Source: Bacteriovoracia bacterium
GTDB taxonomy: Bacteria > Bdellovibrionota > Bacteriovoracia > Bacteriovoracales > Bacteriovoracaceae
Assembly (NCBI GenBank): GCA_030431635.1
Contig: JAUIIL010000003.1
Span: 372,001-436,000 of the forward strand
DNA: 64,000 nt
Direction of reading: 5' to 3'
Position 1 is the first letter of the stretch. Every line of letters begins with the position of its first letter. The notes under the pieces were generated by a model. The model made no database searches. It was given only the letters and a program-made list of their open reading frames with translations, and was not told the DNA's origin. Of this stretch, positions 42,215 to 51,817 are shown one piece after another. The translations under genes were made by a program, and so were the position numbers.

Positions 42215-42658
42215 TTAAGCGGCCTGTTTAAAGTCTGAATCATCATCGTCGTCTTCTTTTTCTTTGTCTGACTCAAACAATTCTTCATTTTCTTCATATT
42301 TTGAGACAATTTTAAGTTGAACAACTTTCTGTTCATGATGTTTTTGTTCGACTTTATTTCTCATTAGTTGCCAGCTGGCAAAAGGTAGAGAGAGGAAGGC
42401 CATAAGAACTAAAAGACTCGTTAAACTAAAATCGGCACCACTATTAAGTGCTTTTTGTGTTTGTGAAGCAATCTTTCTTTTTTGTGCTTTAGCAATGGCC
42501 GCTGATTTAAAATTAAATCCTGCAACCGAGCCTAATTCTTTATTAAGTTCTCTGGGTTCTCTTTTTACCTCAACAAAAGGTTCAACTGCTGGTGAACGTG
42601 ATATCGCCCCAGCAATAAGAGGAAAAATAAAAGAAAAACACAGTAGTATTTTAAACAT
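42215..42658 (-). CDS. Small membrane protein with acidic tail
   Basis: A 147-residue protein: signal or first membrane segment (about 1-18), a soluble part, a second helix (SLTSLLVLMAFLSLPFASWQ, about 79-98) and a strongly acidic C-terminus with a run of five Asp. ATG 42658 is preferred because AAGGTGG precedes it; a longer frame upstream overlaps the divergent promoter region. No family is recognised. It lies back to back with the TPR gene at 42810. Confidence 0.7.
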   Translation of the reverse strand: MFKILLCFSFIFPLIAGAISRSPAVEPFVEVKREPRELNKELGSVAGFNFKSAAIAKAQKRKIASQTQKALNSGADFSLTSLLVLMAFLSLPFASWQLMRNKVEQKHHEQKVVQLKIVSKYEENEELFESDKEKEDDDDDSDFKQAA

Positions 42659-42809
42659 TTTCACCACCTTAGTCTCTTTTTCGGAAGGTCCTGGCCAATT
42701 CTTGAGTAGGAAAAAACATCCCCAGTAAATAAATAATTTCTTTTTATTAAAGTTTGAGCACTTATGACCGAATAGACTACTAGAGAACTTTGAAAGTATA
42801 GGTATTTTT

Positions 42810-43529
42810 ATGAAAAGTTTTTTCTTCGCATTTAGTTTCATTCTTGTGGCCTTCTTTGGTTTTCTCTCAACTTCGGGCATTTTAGAGAGAATTGAATCCA
42901 AAGCAGTCGTGACTAACGCTTATGAGAAAAGTGCATTAGTGTTGTCTCACGAAAATAGACTACTCAAAATCAAGGTAAGTGACCTTCAGTATAAGATTCA
43001 AGAACTAGAGTCTAGAAACAATTTTTTAACAATTAAAATGGATCAAAAGAAAGGGCGCAAAATCGCATCAGTAGAGACAATGACAATTGATGGGAAAGGT
43101 GAAAAAGACTACGTTCAATATGAGGTTTATCAATGGTCTCCAGAGAAGCTTCTGGCCATAGGAGATAAAGAGTTTCAATACAATAATTTTGAGAAATCAG
43201 CACAATATCTTAATGAACTTATTAAAAGATATCCTGCTCACGCTAAAGTTAACGATAGAGTTCTTTTTGAGGCAGGAATCGCGGCTTACGAATCTAAGAA
43301 ATATTACAAGTGGGCAGATGAGCATCTAGGAAAACTTGTAAAAGACTACCCTAAATCCAAGTTCTATAGAGGAGCAAAACTATGGAAAGCTCTTGCTCGT
43401 TTGAAGCAAGGAGATGAGAAGTTTTTCTATGAAACGGTAGAAGAATTTAGACTTAAATATAGAAACACAGAAGAATGGAAAATCCTAAGTAAACATTATG
43501 AAGAATTTACAACTCGTTACAAAAACTAG
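42810..43529 (+). CDS. Envelope TPR protein with coiled coil (CpoB/YbgF-like)
   Basis: A signal or membrane anchor (about 4-22) is followed by a coiled coil (about 45-75) and TPR repeats (about 105-225), including YNNFEKSAQYLNELIKRYPA and SKKYYKWADEHLGKLVKDYP. The shape is like YbgF/CpoB of the Tol system, but no tol or pal gene lies nearby. Its end overlaps the FecR-domain gene by 32 bases, so the two are translationally coupled. No enzyme motif is present. Confidence 0.8.
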   Translation: MKSFFFAFSFILVAFFGFLSTSGILERIESKAVVTNAYEKSALVLSHENRLLKIKVSDLQYKIQELESRNNFLTIKMDQKKGRKIASVETMTIDGKGEKDYVQYEVYQWSPEKLLAIGDKEFQYNNFEKSAQYLNELIKRYPAHAKVNDRVLFEAGIAAYESKKYYKWADEHLGKLVKDYPKSKFYRGAKLWKALARLKQGDEKFFYETVEEFRLKYRNTEEWKILSKHYEEFTTRYKN

Positions 43530-44667
43530 TTTATTACTGTGCCTCTTATCAAGTGCTCTGATGGCCAAATCCGTCGTGAGAGTTGTTTCTGTTAAAGGAA
43601 ACGTTTTTGCTGTTAACAAAGGCGTGACTTTTGTTGTTCAAGAGGGGGACTTCTTAGATGACTTTGCAGAAATCATGACAGATGAAACGTCTCAAGTGTC
43701 TTTTGTGGATTTTCATGACCACCAATTTCATGTCTCTCGTTCTTCCCATATCAAGTTAATGAATAAAATTGTTGAACTCAGAGCTGGTAATATTTGGGTC
43801 CAATCAAAAAATAAGAGAGAGGATTTCTCTATTCAAACATCAAATTCCAACTCGGTTTATAAAGACTCAGAGTTTCTTGTTTCTTATCAAAGTTCTCTCG
43901 GGAAATCGCAATTAATGGTTGTTAATGGTAATGTAGAGTTTTCCAATATCTTAGAGAGTCATTTGCTCTACACTGTTTCGGGTGGGCAGTTCTCTTTTGT
44001 TGATAAAAAATATGAAGATGGTTTACCAAGAAATCCTACTCAAACAGGTTTTAATTCTTTCAAAATGGCCATGGGCTCTTTTGAGGGAGTGAAGCCGATG
44101 GATAAAGGATTTATGGATGTCATGGACACTCAACTAGCAGCAAATCCAGTTAACCCATCAGGGCGCTCAATTGCTTCAGTTCAAGAAGGTGGAGCCGGGC
44201 AAATGATGATTCTCTCTCATGGAAAGAAAAAGACAGGTAAAGTTCTTTTCATTTCTTCAGTAAAAAAGAAGAATGAAAGAACTCCAGCTTCTGTCAGAGA
44301 AGCCAAAAGTTACTTTAAAAAAGTTGATAAAAAGAAAGTCCTCAACGGTTCTGAGCTCAATAATTTAAAGAGTAAAAAACCTTTGAAAAAAGCAGTCGTA
44401 AGAAACTTTGGTTTTTCAGACCTAGAAGAAATAAAGCCAAGTTTTCCTAAAAAAACCACCGTGGAAATACCTGTTCAAGAAAAGGTTGAGAATCGAAGAG
44501 TTCCAGCGAACAGACCTCAAGGTGGGACAGTGCAAGAATATGAGCAAAGACTTTTTGAAAAATCTTTCAAAAAAGAAGCTCAGGATCAAACTAAACACCC
44601 TAGTGAAGTCAATGAGCTCATCGATGAGTTAAAAAACTATAAAGATGACTTCAATAAATTCTACTAA
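43498..44667 (+). CDS. Secreted FecR-domain protein
   Basis: A signal peptide (about 1-23, LMA/KS) precedes a FecR-type beta domain (about 25-165): GNVFAVNKGVTFVVQEGDFL, EIMTDETSQVSFVDF, and a WVQSKNKREDFSIQT segment, as in secreted FecR proteins rather than the sigma regulator. The last 220 residues are basic and low complexity, with no match. No extracytoplasmic sigma factor or TonB receptor is nearby, so iron signalling is not supported. It is coupled to the TPR gene upstream. Confidence 0.82.
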   Translation: MKNLQLVTKTSLLLCLLSSALMAKSVVRVVSVKGNVFAVNKGVTFVVQEGDFLDDFAEIMTDETSQVSFVDFHDHQFHVSRSSHIKLMNKIVELRAGNIWVQSKNKREDFSIQTSNSNSVYKDSEFLVSYQSSLGKSQLMVVNGNVEFSNILESHLLYTVSGGQFSFVDKKYEDGLPRNPTQTGFNSFKMAMGSFEGVKPMDKGFMDVMDTQLAANPVNPSGRSIASVQEGGAGQMMILSHGKKKTGKVLFISSVKKKNERTPASVREAKSYFKKVDKKKVLNGSELNNLKSKKPLKKAVVRNFGFSDLEEIKPSFPKKTTVEIPVQEKVENRRVPANRPQGGTVQEYEQRLFEKSFKKEAQDQTKHPSEVNELIDELKNYKDDFNKFY

Positions 44668-44725
44668 TTCCCATTTATAAGACCATGTGTTATAAGAAGT
44701 AAAGCTTACTTCAGGATGGTCAAAT

Positions 44726-46189
44726 ATGTTCTACTCACAAGAGCCTGCTCTCACTTATGATGACGTCTTACTTATGCCAGGATACTCAGAAATTCTGCCT
44801 CATCAGACAATACTAGAAACTCATTTTAGCCGAAATATCACAATGAAAATGCCAATTGTATCGGCTGCAATGGACACTGTCACAGAGGCCCAGGTCGCAA
44901 TTGTGATGGCCCAAGAGGGTGGTATTGGGGTTATTCACAAAAACCTCTCCATTGAAGAGCAAGCTCAAGAAGTTGAGAAGGTTAAAAAATATGAATCTGG
45001 TATGATTATCGATCCTGTTACAATTACTGCGCAAGAGCCTTTATCTAAAGTTCAAGAAATAACGGCCAAGTACAAAATCTCTGGAGTTCCAGTTGTTGAT
45101 AATGAACATAAACTTGTGGGGATTATCACGAATCGAGATATGAGATTTGAAAAGAACTTCTCCCAAAAAGTAAAAGATGTCATGACCTCAGAGAATCTTG
45201 TCACGACCAGTGAGGGCACAGATTTTGAGAAGGCCAAAGGAATATTACAGAAACACAGAATCGAAAAACTTCCTGTTGTTGATGAGAAGGGAGTTTTAAA
45301 AGGCCTTATTACTATTAAAGACATTGAGAAGGCCATCGCTTATCCAAACTCCAATAAGGACTCCTTAGGGCGATTAAGATGTGCGGCGGCGATTGGTGTG
45401 GGAGAGAAAGAACTTCTGCGTGCTCAAGCTCTCTGCCGAGCTGGAGTTGATGCTATTATTATCGATACGGCCCATGGTCACTCAAAGGGAGTGATTGATA
45501 TGGTTAAAACTCTTAAAAAAGAAATTCCTTCAGTTGATATTATTGCTGGAAATGTGGCCACGGCTTCAGCGTGTGAAGCTCTGATTAAAGCAGGAGTTGA
45601 CGGGATAAAAGTAGGGATAGGACCAGGCTCGATTTGCACGACAAGAATTATTGCGGGAATTGGTGTTCCTCAAATGCAAGCCATCATGGATTGCAGGGAA
45701 GTTTGTCAAAAATCAGGTGTTCCTTATATAGCTGATGGAGGAATAAAATATTCTGGTGATATTGTTAAAGCTCTGGCAGCAGGTGCTAGCACAGTTATGA
45801 TAGGTTCTTTATTTGCTGGTGTTGATGAGTCTCCAGGTGAAATGTATAGCTACCAAGGAAGAACTTATAAGATGTACCGAGGCATGGGATCATTAGGGGC
45901 TATGGTGAAAGGTTCCAAAGATAGATATGGACAAGCAGGTGTAAATGAAATGAACAAGCTTGTTCCGGAAGGAATTGAAGGCCAAGTTCCTTATAGGGGC
46001 TCTCTTTCAAGTAATATCTATCAACTTCTAGGAGGATTGAGAGCTGGTATGGGATATGTGGGAGCTTCAGATTTAAGTGAACTTAAAGAGAAGGCCAAGT
46101 TTGTTAAAATTACTTCTGCTTCTTTAAAAGAGAGTCATCCTCATGACATTACCATCACGAAAGAAACTCCTAACTATAGATTGTCATAA
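44726..46189 (+). CDS. guaB: Inosine-5'-monophosphate dehydrogenase
   Basis: Rate-setting step of guanine nucleotide synthesis: IMP to XMP with NAD. Two CBS domains (about 95-205) interrupt the TIM barrel; [16 protein letters not shown] is at the N-terminus. The catalytic Cys is in [11 protein letters not shown], the flap has [10 protein letters not shown]. Length 487 is standard. AGGATGG precedes the ATG. guaA lies 3 kb downstream, with three unrelated genes between. Confidence 0.98.
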   Translation: MFYSQEPALTYDDVLLMPGYSEILPHQTILETHFSRNITMKMPIVSAAMDTVTEAQVAIVMAQEGGIGVIHKNLSIEEQAQEVEKVKKYESGMIIDPVTITAQEPLSKVQEITAKYKISGVPVVDNEHKLVGIITNRDMRFEKNFSQKVKDVMTSENLVTTSEGTDFEKAKGILQKHRIEKLPVVDEKGVLKGLITIKDIEKAIAYPNSNKDSLGRLRCAAAIGVGEKELLRAQALCRAGVDAIIIDTAHGHSKGVIDMVKTLKKEIPSVDIIAGNVATASACEALIKAGVDGIKVGIGPGSICTTRIIAGIGVPQMQAIMDCREVCQKSGVPYIADGGIKYSGDIVKALAAGASTVMIGSLFAGVDESPGEMYSYQGRTYKMYRGMGSLGAMVKGSKDRYGQAGVNEMNKLVPEGIEGQVPYRGSLSSNIYQLLGGLRAGMGYVGASDLSELKEKAKFVKITSASLKESHPHDITITKETPNYRLS

Positions 46190-46196
46190 TACTTTT

Positions 46197-46832
46197 TTAG
46201 TATGCGTTTATGAAATGCCATGCAGGTTCAAAGATAACTAGAGCAAGGCTAATGTTTTTTTCAGAAGGATTAGCAATAACGCTTTCCAACTCCTTGGCCA
46301 CCTTTCTCTTATCGATGTCTTTAAGATCAACCCCTTCATATTTGACAGAGTATTGAAAAATACTATTGATAAAATTGGCCACTTCAAGTGTATGTGAAAT
46401 CGTTTCAAGATCTTTTGAGTTATATCGAGTTGAAATATCTAGAAATTGCTCACTTATGGGCATAACCTCTGGGTTTCTTATGTGCGCGCGCGAGTCTACA
46501 ATTAAATATTTAAACTCCATCGCAAGGGTCATATTATCTTCATCAGAAGTTTCTGACGTATACCAGGTACCACCTCCTAAAAAGCCAACAGTTGCAACAA
46601 CTCCTGTAATTCCAAAAAGAGCTCCAAAAGGACTATTCGCGAGCTCCATGTTTGCATCTTGAGCGAAAGAAAGTAGTAATATAACGAGTGAGGCAGTAGT
46701 AATTTGTCCTGAGCTTTCATCCATAAATGAGACAAAATTTCCACCGTTATTAATGACGTAATCATAGTCACTAGGTTTTTTTTCTTGAGCGGCGAGAGAG
46801 AAAGAGATAAGTAAAATAAGTAAGTATTTCAT
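46197..46832 (-). CDS. Secreted hypothetical protein, two hydrophobic segments
   Basis: A signal peptide (about 1-15) is followed by two hydrophobic stretches (ASLVILLLSFA and FGALFGITGVVATVGFLGGG) and a charged C-terminal helix-rich part. No family is recognised. It lies on the opposite strand between guaB and the DUF4105-like gene, the three-gene insert separating guaB and guaA. It faces the end of guaB seven bases away. Confidence 0.7.
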   Translation of the reverse strand: MKYLLILLISFSLAAQEKKPSDYDYVINNGGNFVSFMDESSGQITTASLVILLLSFAQDANMELANSPFGALFGITGVVATVGFLGGGTWYTSETSDEDNMTLAMEFKYLIVDSRAHIRNPEVMPISEQFLDISTRYNSKDLETISHTLEVANFINSIFQYSVKYEGVDLKDIDKRKVAKELESVIANPSEKNISLALVIFEPAWHFINAY

Positions 46833-46966
46833 GCAAAACTCCTTAATAACGCTTCACATAACCACAAAGGTAAGAGTAAATCTATTGAGTGTGAAATAAA
46901 TTCTTGAAATAGAGTAGGGGCGAAGTATTTTATTGCTTTTACATTGCTCTGTGTTATGTGTAACCA

Positions 46967-47971
46967 ATGAAATTTATTATCTTTTTATCTATTTTCTCGG
47001 CACTCTCTTTAAAGAGTCAAGAAATTCAAGGAGAGGATTTTAAGTATGGATTTCTCGCTTTAGCTGGGCCTTCAAGTGGCACATCTATCATGGGGCATGC
47101 TTTTCTTGTTTTTTCTAAAGAAAAAAAGAATCTTATCAGCTCTGTAGCGTATCAATTCAATGTAGAAGGTGGAGAGGATAAGGAAAATGAGTTCAAGAAA
47201 GAGTCTTCTTGGTTGAGAAATCCGGTTAAAAAAGTAGGAGAACTAAGAAAGATGGTAACAAGCTTTCTTGGTTCAGAGAAGAGGTTCTTTGTTTCAAGAC
47301 ATAATGCTCTTAGTTTAATCAGAATTTATAATCTTGAAAAAAGACCAGTTCTTTTATATAGGTTAAGTTTGAGTGAACAGCAAGTGTATGAGTTGTATCA
47401 AAAAACACAGCAAGATTTTATTGAACGTAGTACTGTGGAGCATTTTGATTATAATTTTTTGTCAAAAAATTGTTTAACAATGAACCTAGAAAATATAAAT
47501 AAAGTAGTTGATGAGCATCTTCAAATAGATGGTTTTTTTCAAGGGAAGTGGTATGAATTGAAATATCTCCTCGACTGGGGGGCTTATTTACGTGTCGCTC
47601 CTTTGTTAATGACAGCTTATCTTGATAAATATCCGCTCACTTCTGATGAGGAACCAATTGTTTGGATGCCAATTACTTTTGACCTTGTTCATATTAATGC
47701 TAGTTTAGAAAAATATGTTGATAATTTGCATTTCATTTGCAATTGGGAAGAATCAAACGCTCAATATGTAAAAAAAATTGTTAAGAGAGCAGAATTTAGA
47801 GCAAAGAGACCTTTTTTAAATTTTTTGAAGAAAATGTATGATAGTTGTGAGGCAACCGGTCAAGAGAAAAAGCGTCTCTATTCAATGTTAATAGAGGACA
47901 TTTATTTTCAAACTTTTTTTCCTAAAGATAAATTAGTTGTTAGAGAGTTTTTACCAGTAGAGATTTTTTGA
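46967..47971 (+). CDS. DUF4105-like (Lnb N-terminal type) secreted protein
   Basis: A signal peptide (about 1-17) and then FLALAGPSSGTSIMGHAFLV, where the Gly-His with His44 matches the GP-S-x-x-GHA motif of DUF4105; SKNCLTMNLENINK has the Asn-Cys (about 169) partner. The His and Cys may form a papain/NlpC-like pair. A DUF4105 protein was recently identified in Bacteroides as a lipoprotein N-acyltransferase (Lnb), but this window also has a canonical lnt. Role is therefore open. It shares a four-base overlap with the next gene. Confidence 0.75.
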   Translation: MKFIIFLSIFSALSLKSQEIQGEDFKYGFLALAGPSSGTSIMGHAFLVFSKEKKNLISSVAYQFNVEGGEDKENEFKKESSWLRNPVKKVGELRKMVTSFLGSEKRFFVSRHNALSLIRIYNLEKRPVLLYRLSLSEQQVYELYQKTQQDFIERSTVEHFDYNFLSKNCLTMNLENINKVVDEHLQIDGFFQGKWYELKYLLDWGAYLRVAPLLMTAYLDKYPLTSDEEPIVWMPITFDLVHINASLEKYVDNLHFICNWEESNAQYVKKIVKRAEFRAKRPFLNFLKKMYDSCEATGQEKKRLYSMLIEDIYFQTFFPKDKLVVREFLPVEIF

Positions 47972-49167
47972 TGAAAAAAATAATATTTTTGTTATTAATC
48001 AATTCTGTTTTTGCATTTCCCTTTAAAAAAAAATGTAATTATTTTTTTGACAAAAAACTTACTCTTCTCAGTTATTTGAACTCTAGTTTTAAAAATATTC
48101 CAATAAAAAGAATTGAAAATATTGACTGGTCTAAAGAGCTTGCAGAGAGTCTACGGGGATTAAAAGGAAGAGAGTACCTAAATTACTTGAAAGGCAAGCA
48201 AGCTGACTTTTATACATCAATGGCCATTTTTTTATCGACTCAATCAATTGAAGAAGCAGATAAATTTATTAAAATGTTTGAAGATTTAAAAAAAGAAGAA
48301 CGTATTTTTTTACAAGAATCAAAAAACCTCCCAATATCTTCTTCTTATAGAATAGGAAGGGATAAAAAAAATCTTTTGTTCGACTATACTTCACGTTATT
48401 TCCTAGGAAGAGGAAAGGGAAAAACAGTAATTAGATGGGGAATTGAAGAAATTAAAAATATGGAGGATCTGCTTGTGATCTCTCAAAAAATGATTGATTT
48501 TTATACAATGATCAATTTTCGTCCTCCGAAAAAATTATCGAACTTACTAATTAATAAAATTCCAGAGCGAATGAAGCAAAATATAGAGCTTATTACTCAA
48601 AAGCTTCTTTTTGATTATGGGATGCTTCACGCTTTGGGAGATGACGTATTAGACCAATATTCTCTCTCGAGTGAGTTTAAAGAGTTTATGAGAGTGATGA
48701 GTACACATTTAATTGGCCTACAATATAGAATGTTTACAAACCAACGCTTGTCTCCTCACACATGGAAAATTATTGAAAGCAAAGGAGCCGATTTTTTAAG
48801 AGAGTATGTTAAATTAACAAGAGGAGTATCTTTGGGGTATAGGTATGTTAGTCATACAATAAGTTGGTCTTTATTTTTAGTTACAACTGGTTTTGTTGTT
48901 TATACATACTTATATTTAAAAAAGGCAGTTGGAATTTATCAAGAAGAAACAACTCTTGACGTGAGTTCAAGTGGAGAAAAGTACTCTGAGGAGCAGTCAA
49001 TTGAGCTGCAGAGGTTAGTTGATGAACTTAAATTAACACCGGATGAATTTATAGAGGAGATGAGAGAAGAATTCCAAAATAATTCTGAACTTCTTATGAT
49101 TCTAGACAGTGTAAACAAAGAGTTTAAACATGATATCAAACTAATAATGAATAATAATGAAGAGTAA
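47968..49167 (+). CDS. Hypothetical membrane protein linked to the DUF4105 gene
   Basis: A signal peptide (about 1-16), a long basic region and one internal membrane helix (about 297-318, ISWSLFLVTTGFVVYTYLYL) followed by an acidic tail. The protein has 399 residues. It overlaps the DUF4105-like gene by four bases (ATGA), so the pair is likely a functional unit. It ends five bases before guaA and may share its transcript. No known family. Confidence 0.75.
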   Translation: MMKKIIFLLLINSVFAFPFKKKCNYFFDKKLTLLSYLNSSFKNIPIKRIENIDWSKELAESLRGLKGREYLNYLKGKQADFYTSMAIFLSTQSIEEADKFIKMFEDLKKEERIFLQESKNLPISSSYRIGRDKKNLLFDYTSRYFLGRGKGKTVIRWGIEEIKNMEDLLVISQKMIDFYTMINFRPPKKLSNLLINKIPERMKQNIELITQKLLFDYGMLHALGDDVLDQYSLSSEFKEFMRVMSTHLIGLQYRMFTNQRLSPHTWKIIESKGADFLREYVKLTRGVSLGYRYVSHTISWSLFLVTTGFVVYTYLYLKKAVGIYQEETTLDVSSSGEKYSEEQSIELQRLVDELKLTPDEFIEEMREEFQNNSELLMILDSVNKEFKHDIKLIMNNNEE

Positions 49168-49172
49168 AATTT

Positions 49173-50720
49173 ATGAGAGAAAAAATTTGGATTATTGATT
49201 TTGGTTCGCAGTACACACAATTAATCGCCAGAAGAGTGAGAGAACTTGGTTTTTCTTGTGTCATTTTTCCTTTAGAAACTGCGGTCGAGAAACTAGAGAG
49301 CTCCTCTCCTGAAGCCTTTATTTTATCCGGTGGCCCACACTCTATTTTTGAAGATGATTCAGACTTTTCCGAGCTTTTTAAAAACGCGCATATTCCTGTA
49401 CTAGGGATCTGTTATGGAATGCAGATAATGGGACACCTCTTTGGAGGAAAAGTAGAAAGAGGAACTCAAGGTGAATATGGAATGGCCACAATTGAGGCAC
49501 AAAATAACTTTGAAATTCCAGGGATAGAAAGTGAGCTAAAAGTATGGATGAGCCACTTTGATCATATGAGTCAACTACCTCCTGATTTTGAGCTCATCTA
49601 TAAGAGTAAAAATAATCTGTTTGCAGGAATGAAGCATAAAACACTTCCACGTCTGGCCCTTCAATTTCATCCTGAAGTTCATCACTCGCAAAAAGGAAAA
49701 GAAATTTTAGATTATTTTTTAAGAGATATCGCAAAACTTGAAAAAGATTGGTCCACACAAGTGATGATCGATCTTTGCTCTCAGGAAGTAGCGGGCGTTA
49801 AAGGAAAAAAAGTTCTGTGTGCTTTTTCTGGTGGAGTTGATTCTCTTGTGGCAGCCACACTTGCCCACAATGAACTTGGAGATGATCTTTACTGCTTTTT
49901 TGTTGATAACGGTTTATTGCGTCCTCAAGATCTTCATCATATTGAACTTCTTAAAAGAGAAACCCCTCTAAATATAGAAATCATTGATGCTAAGAAAATT
50001 TTCTTTGAGCGCTTTCAAGGGCTAAGTGATCCAGAGTTAAAAAGAAAGGCCATTGGTAAAACTTTTATAGAGGTTTTTGAGCAAAAAGTTCATGAGTTTG
50101 AAGAGAAGAAAAATATTAAGTTTGAATACCTTCTTCAGGGAACTATTTATCCAGATGTCATTGAATCAGTAAGCCCCCATGGTAAAAGTGGAAAGTCTGT
50201 TACCATTAAATCTCACCACAATGTAGGAGGGCTGCCGGAGAGAATGAAGCTTAAACTTCTTGAGCCACTGAAGTTTCTTTTTAAGGATGAAGTTAGAGTG
50301 ATGGGGGAAGCACTAGGTCTCAGGCATGAGAGAGTTTACCGCCATCCTTTTCCAGGGCCAGGGATTGGGATTAGGGTTTTGGGAGAGTTAAAAGAGGAGT
50401 CTGTAGTTAAGGTGCAGCAGTCCGATCAAATCCTATTTGAAGAATTAAATCTCTCTGGTCTTTATGAGCAGTGCTGGCAAGCTTTCACAGTGCTTTTACC
50501 AGTTAAAACAGTAGGGGTTAAAGGGGACGCCAGGGCCTATGAAGAGGTTATTTGTTTGAGAATCGTTGAGAGTGTTGATGGGATGACGGCTACTTGGTCA
50601 AATTTTCCAGCTGAGTTTCTCTCCAAGGTTTCTTCTCGAATTACAAATGAAGTTCCCGGGGTTACTCGTGTTGTTTATGATATTACATCTAAGCCGCCGG
50701 GAACTATTGAATGGGAATAA
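49173..50720 (+). CDS. guaA: GMP synthase (glutamine-hydrolysing)
   Basis: Converts XMP to GMP using ATP and glutamine-derived ammonia. The GATase domain (about 1-195) has Cys in GICYGMQIMG and the His-Glu in FHPEVHHSQ. The ATP pyrophosphatase has AFSGGVDSLVAATL (about 220); the C-terminal dimerisation domain ends KPPGTIEWE. Length 515 is normal. It starts five bases after the 47968 gene. Confidence 0.98.
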   Translation: MREKIWIIDFGSQYTQLIARRVRELGFSCVIFPLETAVEKLESSSPEAFILSGGPHSIFEDDSDFSELFKNAHIPVLGICYGMQIMGHLFGGKVERGTQGEYGMATIEAQNNFEIPGIESELKVWMSHFDHMSQLPPDFELIYKSKNNLFAGMKHKTLPRLALQFHPEVHHSQKGKEILDYFLRDIAKLEKDWSTQVMIDLCSQEVAGVKGKKVLCAFSGGVDSLVAATLAHNELGDDLYCFFVDNGLLRPQDLHHIELLKRETPLNIEIIDAKKIFFERFQGLSDPELKRKAIGKTFIEVFEQKVHEFEEKKNIKFEYLLQGTIYPDVIESVSPHGKSGKSVTIKSHHNVGGLPERMKLKLLEPLKFLFKDEVRVMGEALGLRHERVYRHPFPGPGIGIRVLGELKEESVVKVQQSDQILFEELNLSGLYEQCWQAFTVLLPVKTVGVKGDARAYEEVICLRIVESVDGMTATWSNFPAEFLSKVSSRITNEVPGVTRVVYDITSKPPGTIEWE

Positions 50721-50721
50721 A

Positions 50722-51621
50722 CTAGAAACTGTCTTGATTGAGTTTTATATACTCATTTATTTTTTGATAAATATGTTCAGAGACTTCTTTGTTATCAATA
50801 ACTGAAGCCAGTGTCGGGATTAGTTTTTTACTATCAACGTGAGTTTTTCCTTGAGCAAGAGATTTTATTTTTTCAAAACTGTATTCCCAAATAAGATCGT
50901 CTTGGTTTTCAAGAGAGAACACTTCTTTTAATTCAGAGGCCAAAGCTTGAGTTCTTCTTTGCATGAGTTGCTTTTTTTCTCCAAGGTTTAAGCCAGCTCT
51001 TTCTGATTGAGAAAGAAGGTTGATAGCTATCTTCTGAGATTTCACTTCAGAGTCAGGATTGACTGGATATAGATTTTTTACAATTGAAATGAAATAAATT
51101 TTAAAACATTCATGTTTTTCTTCGAATTGAAAATTTTGATGTTCAGAGTAAAACCCAACTTTAAGATTATTAATATAAAAATAAGGGTTATCGAAAGAAT
51201 AGGAGGAACTATTTTCGTTAAACTTGATAGCGTATGAGCGGCTTTCTTCATAATTGATAAGTTTGAGAGTTACTGACGTTTCATATTTATACTCTCGTCC
51301 GAATTCATCGTAACGAGTCCTAAGCTGAGTTTCTCTATTTTCATCAAGAAAAGAATCATACCCTATAATGTTTTGTTCACTTGAGTTATCGTAAATAGAA
51401 TAATCCATGAAAACATTATAGATGACATAAGTGTTAGCGAAATGAGATGAGCTCGGTTTTGTTATGTTATTTTTGATATTAACAAGAGCACAGACTCCTT
51501 CAGACATAAGAGCATTTTCAGATTCAATAGTGTTTTCAATCTCAGAGTAAAACTTCGCGGGTTCATCGTAGCAACTTGAACAAAAAAAGACTAAAAGTAA
51601 GATTCTTAAAAGATCCTTCAT
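50722..51621 (-). CDS. Putative lipoprotein of unknown function
   Basis: Lipobox CSSC after a short signal peptide gives a lipoprotein of about 280 residues. The mature chain is rich in Glu, Ser and Tyr, starts with a helix, then beta-like segments. No known domain. It converges with guaA (one base apart) and is back to back with dnaE. Ribosome site GGAGG (minus strand, just before 51621) supports the start. Confidence 0.8.
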   Translation of the reverse strand: MKDLLRILLLVFFCSSCYDEPAKFYSEIENTIESENALMSEGVCALVNIKNNITKPSSSHFANTYVIYNVFMDYSIYDNSSEQNIIGYDSFLDENRETQLRTRYDEFGREYKYETSVTLKLINYEESRSYAIKFNENSSSYSFDNPYFYINNLKVGFYSEHQNFQFEEKHECFKIYFISIVKNLYPVNPDSEVKSQKIAINLLSQSERAGLNLGEKKQLMQRRTQALASELKEVFSLENQDDLIWEYSFEKIKSLAQGKTHVDSKKLIPTLASVIDNKEVSEHIYQKINEYIKLNQDSF

Positions 51622-51715
51622 TTTTTCCTCCTGGTGTCATGAATTAAGCCATTGTTGCCATGCGCTCAAAAAAAACTCAAAAAGAAATTTCTCACTCTAA
51701 TTATTTTTTACGGTG

Positions 51716-51740
51716 CAAACTGGCCCCTGGTGCCAGTTTG
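51716..51740 (+). repeat. Nine-base inverted repeat upstream of dnaE
   Basis: CAAACTGGC (51716-51724) and GCCAGTTTG (51732-51740) are perfect reverse complements with a seven-base loop CCCTGGT. It is about 60 bases upstream of the -10 box used for dnaE and could be a strong hairpin or a dimer-binding operator. No T tract follows. Confidence 0.55.
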
Positions 51741-51776
51741 GGACTAAAAAGATGTTTTTATTGCGCTGCAGTCTCT

Positions 51777-51807
51777 TTGTCAGAAACAACTAATTATGCG
51801 ATATAAT
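51777..51807 (+). promoter_or_regulatory. Candidate dnaE promoter close to the start codon
   Basis: TTGTCA (51777-51782) and TATAAT (51802-51807) with a 19-base spacer. The -10 is perfect. The ATG of dnaE is at 51818, so a transcript beginning about seven bases after the -10 would have a leader of only about four bases. Confidence 0.45.
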
Positions 51808-51817
51808 CATCTTAGAG

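Noticed and set aside
42659-42901. Longer N-terminus of the 42215 membrane protein
   Set aside because: It would run through the divergent promoter and into the TPR gene; AAGGTGG directly precedes ATG 42658, where the signal segment begins.
46487-46496. Alternating GCGC run inside the 46197 gene
   Set aside because: Too short, within a coding region, and unlikely to act as a Z-DNA or regulatory site.
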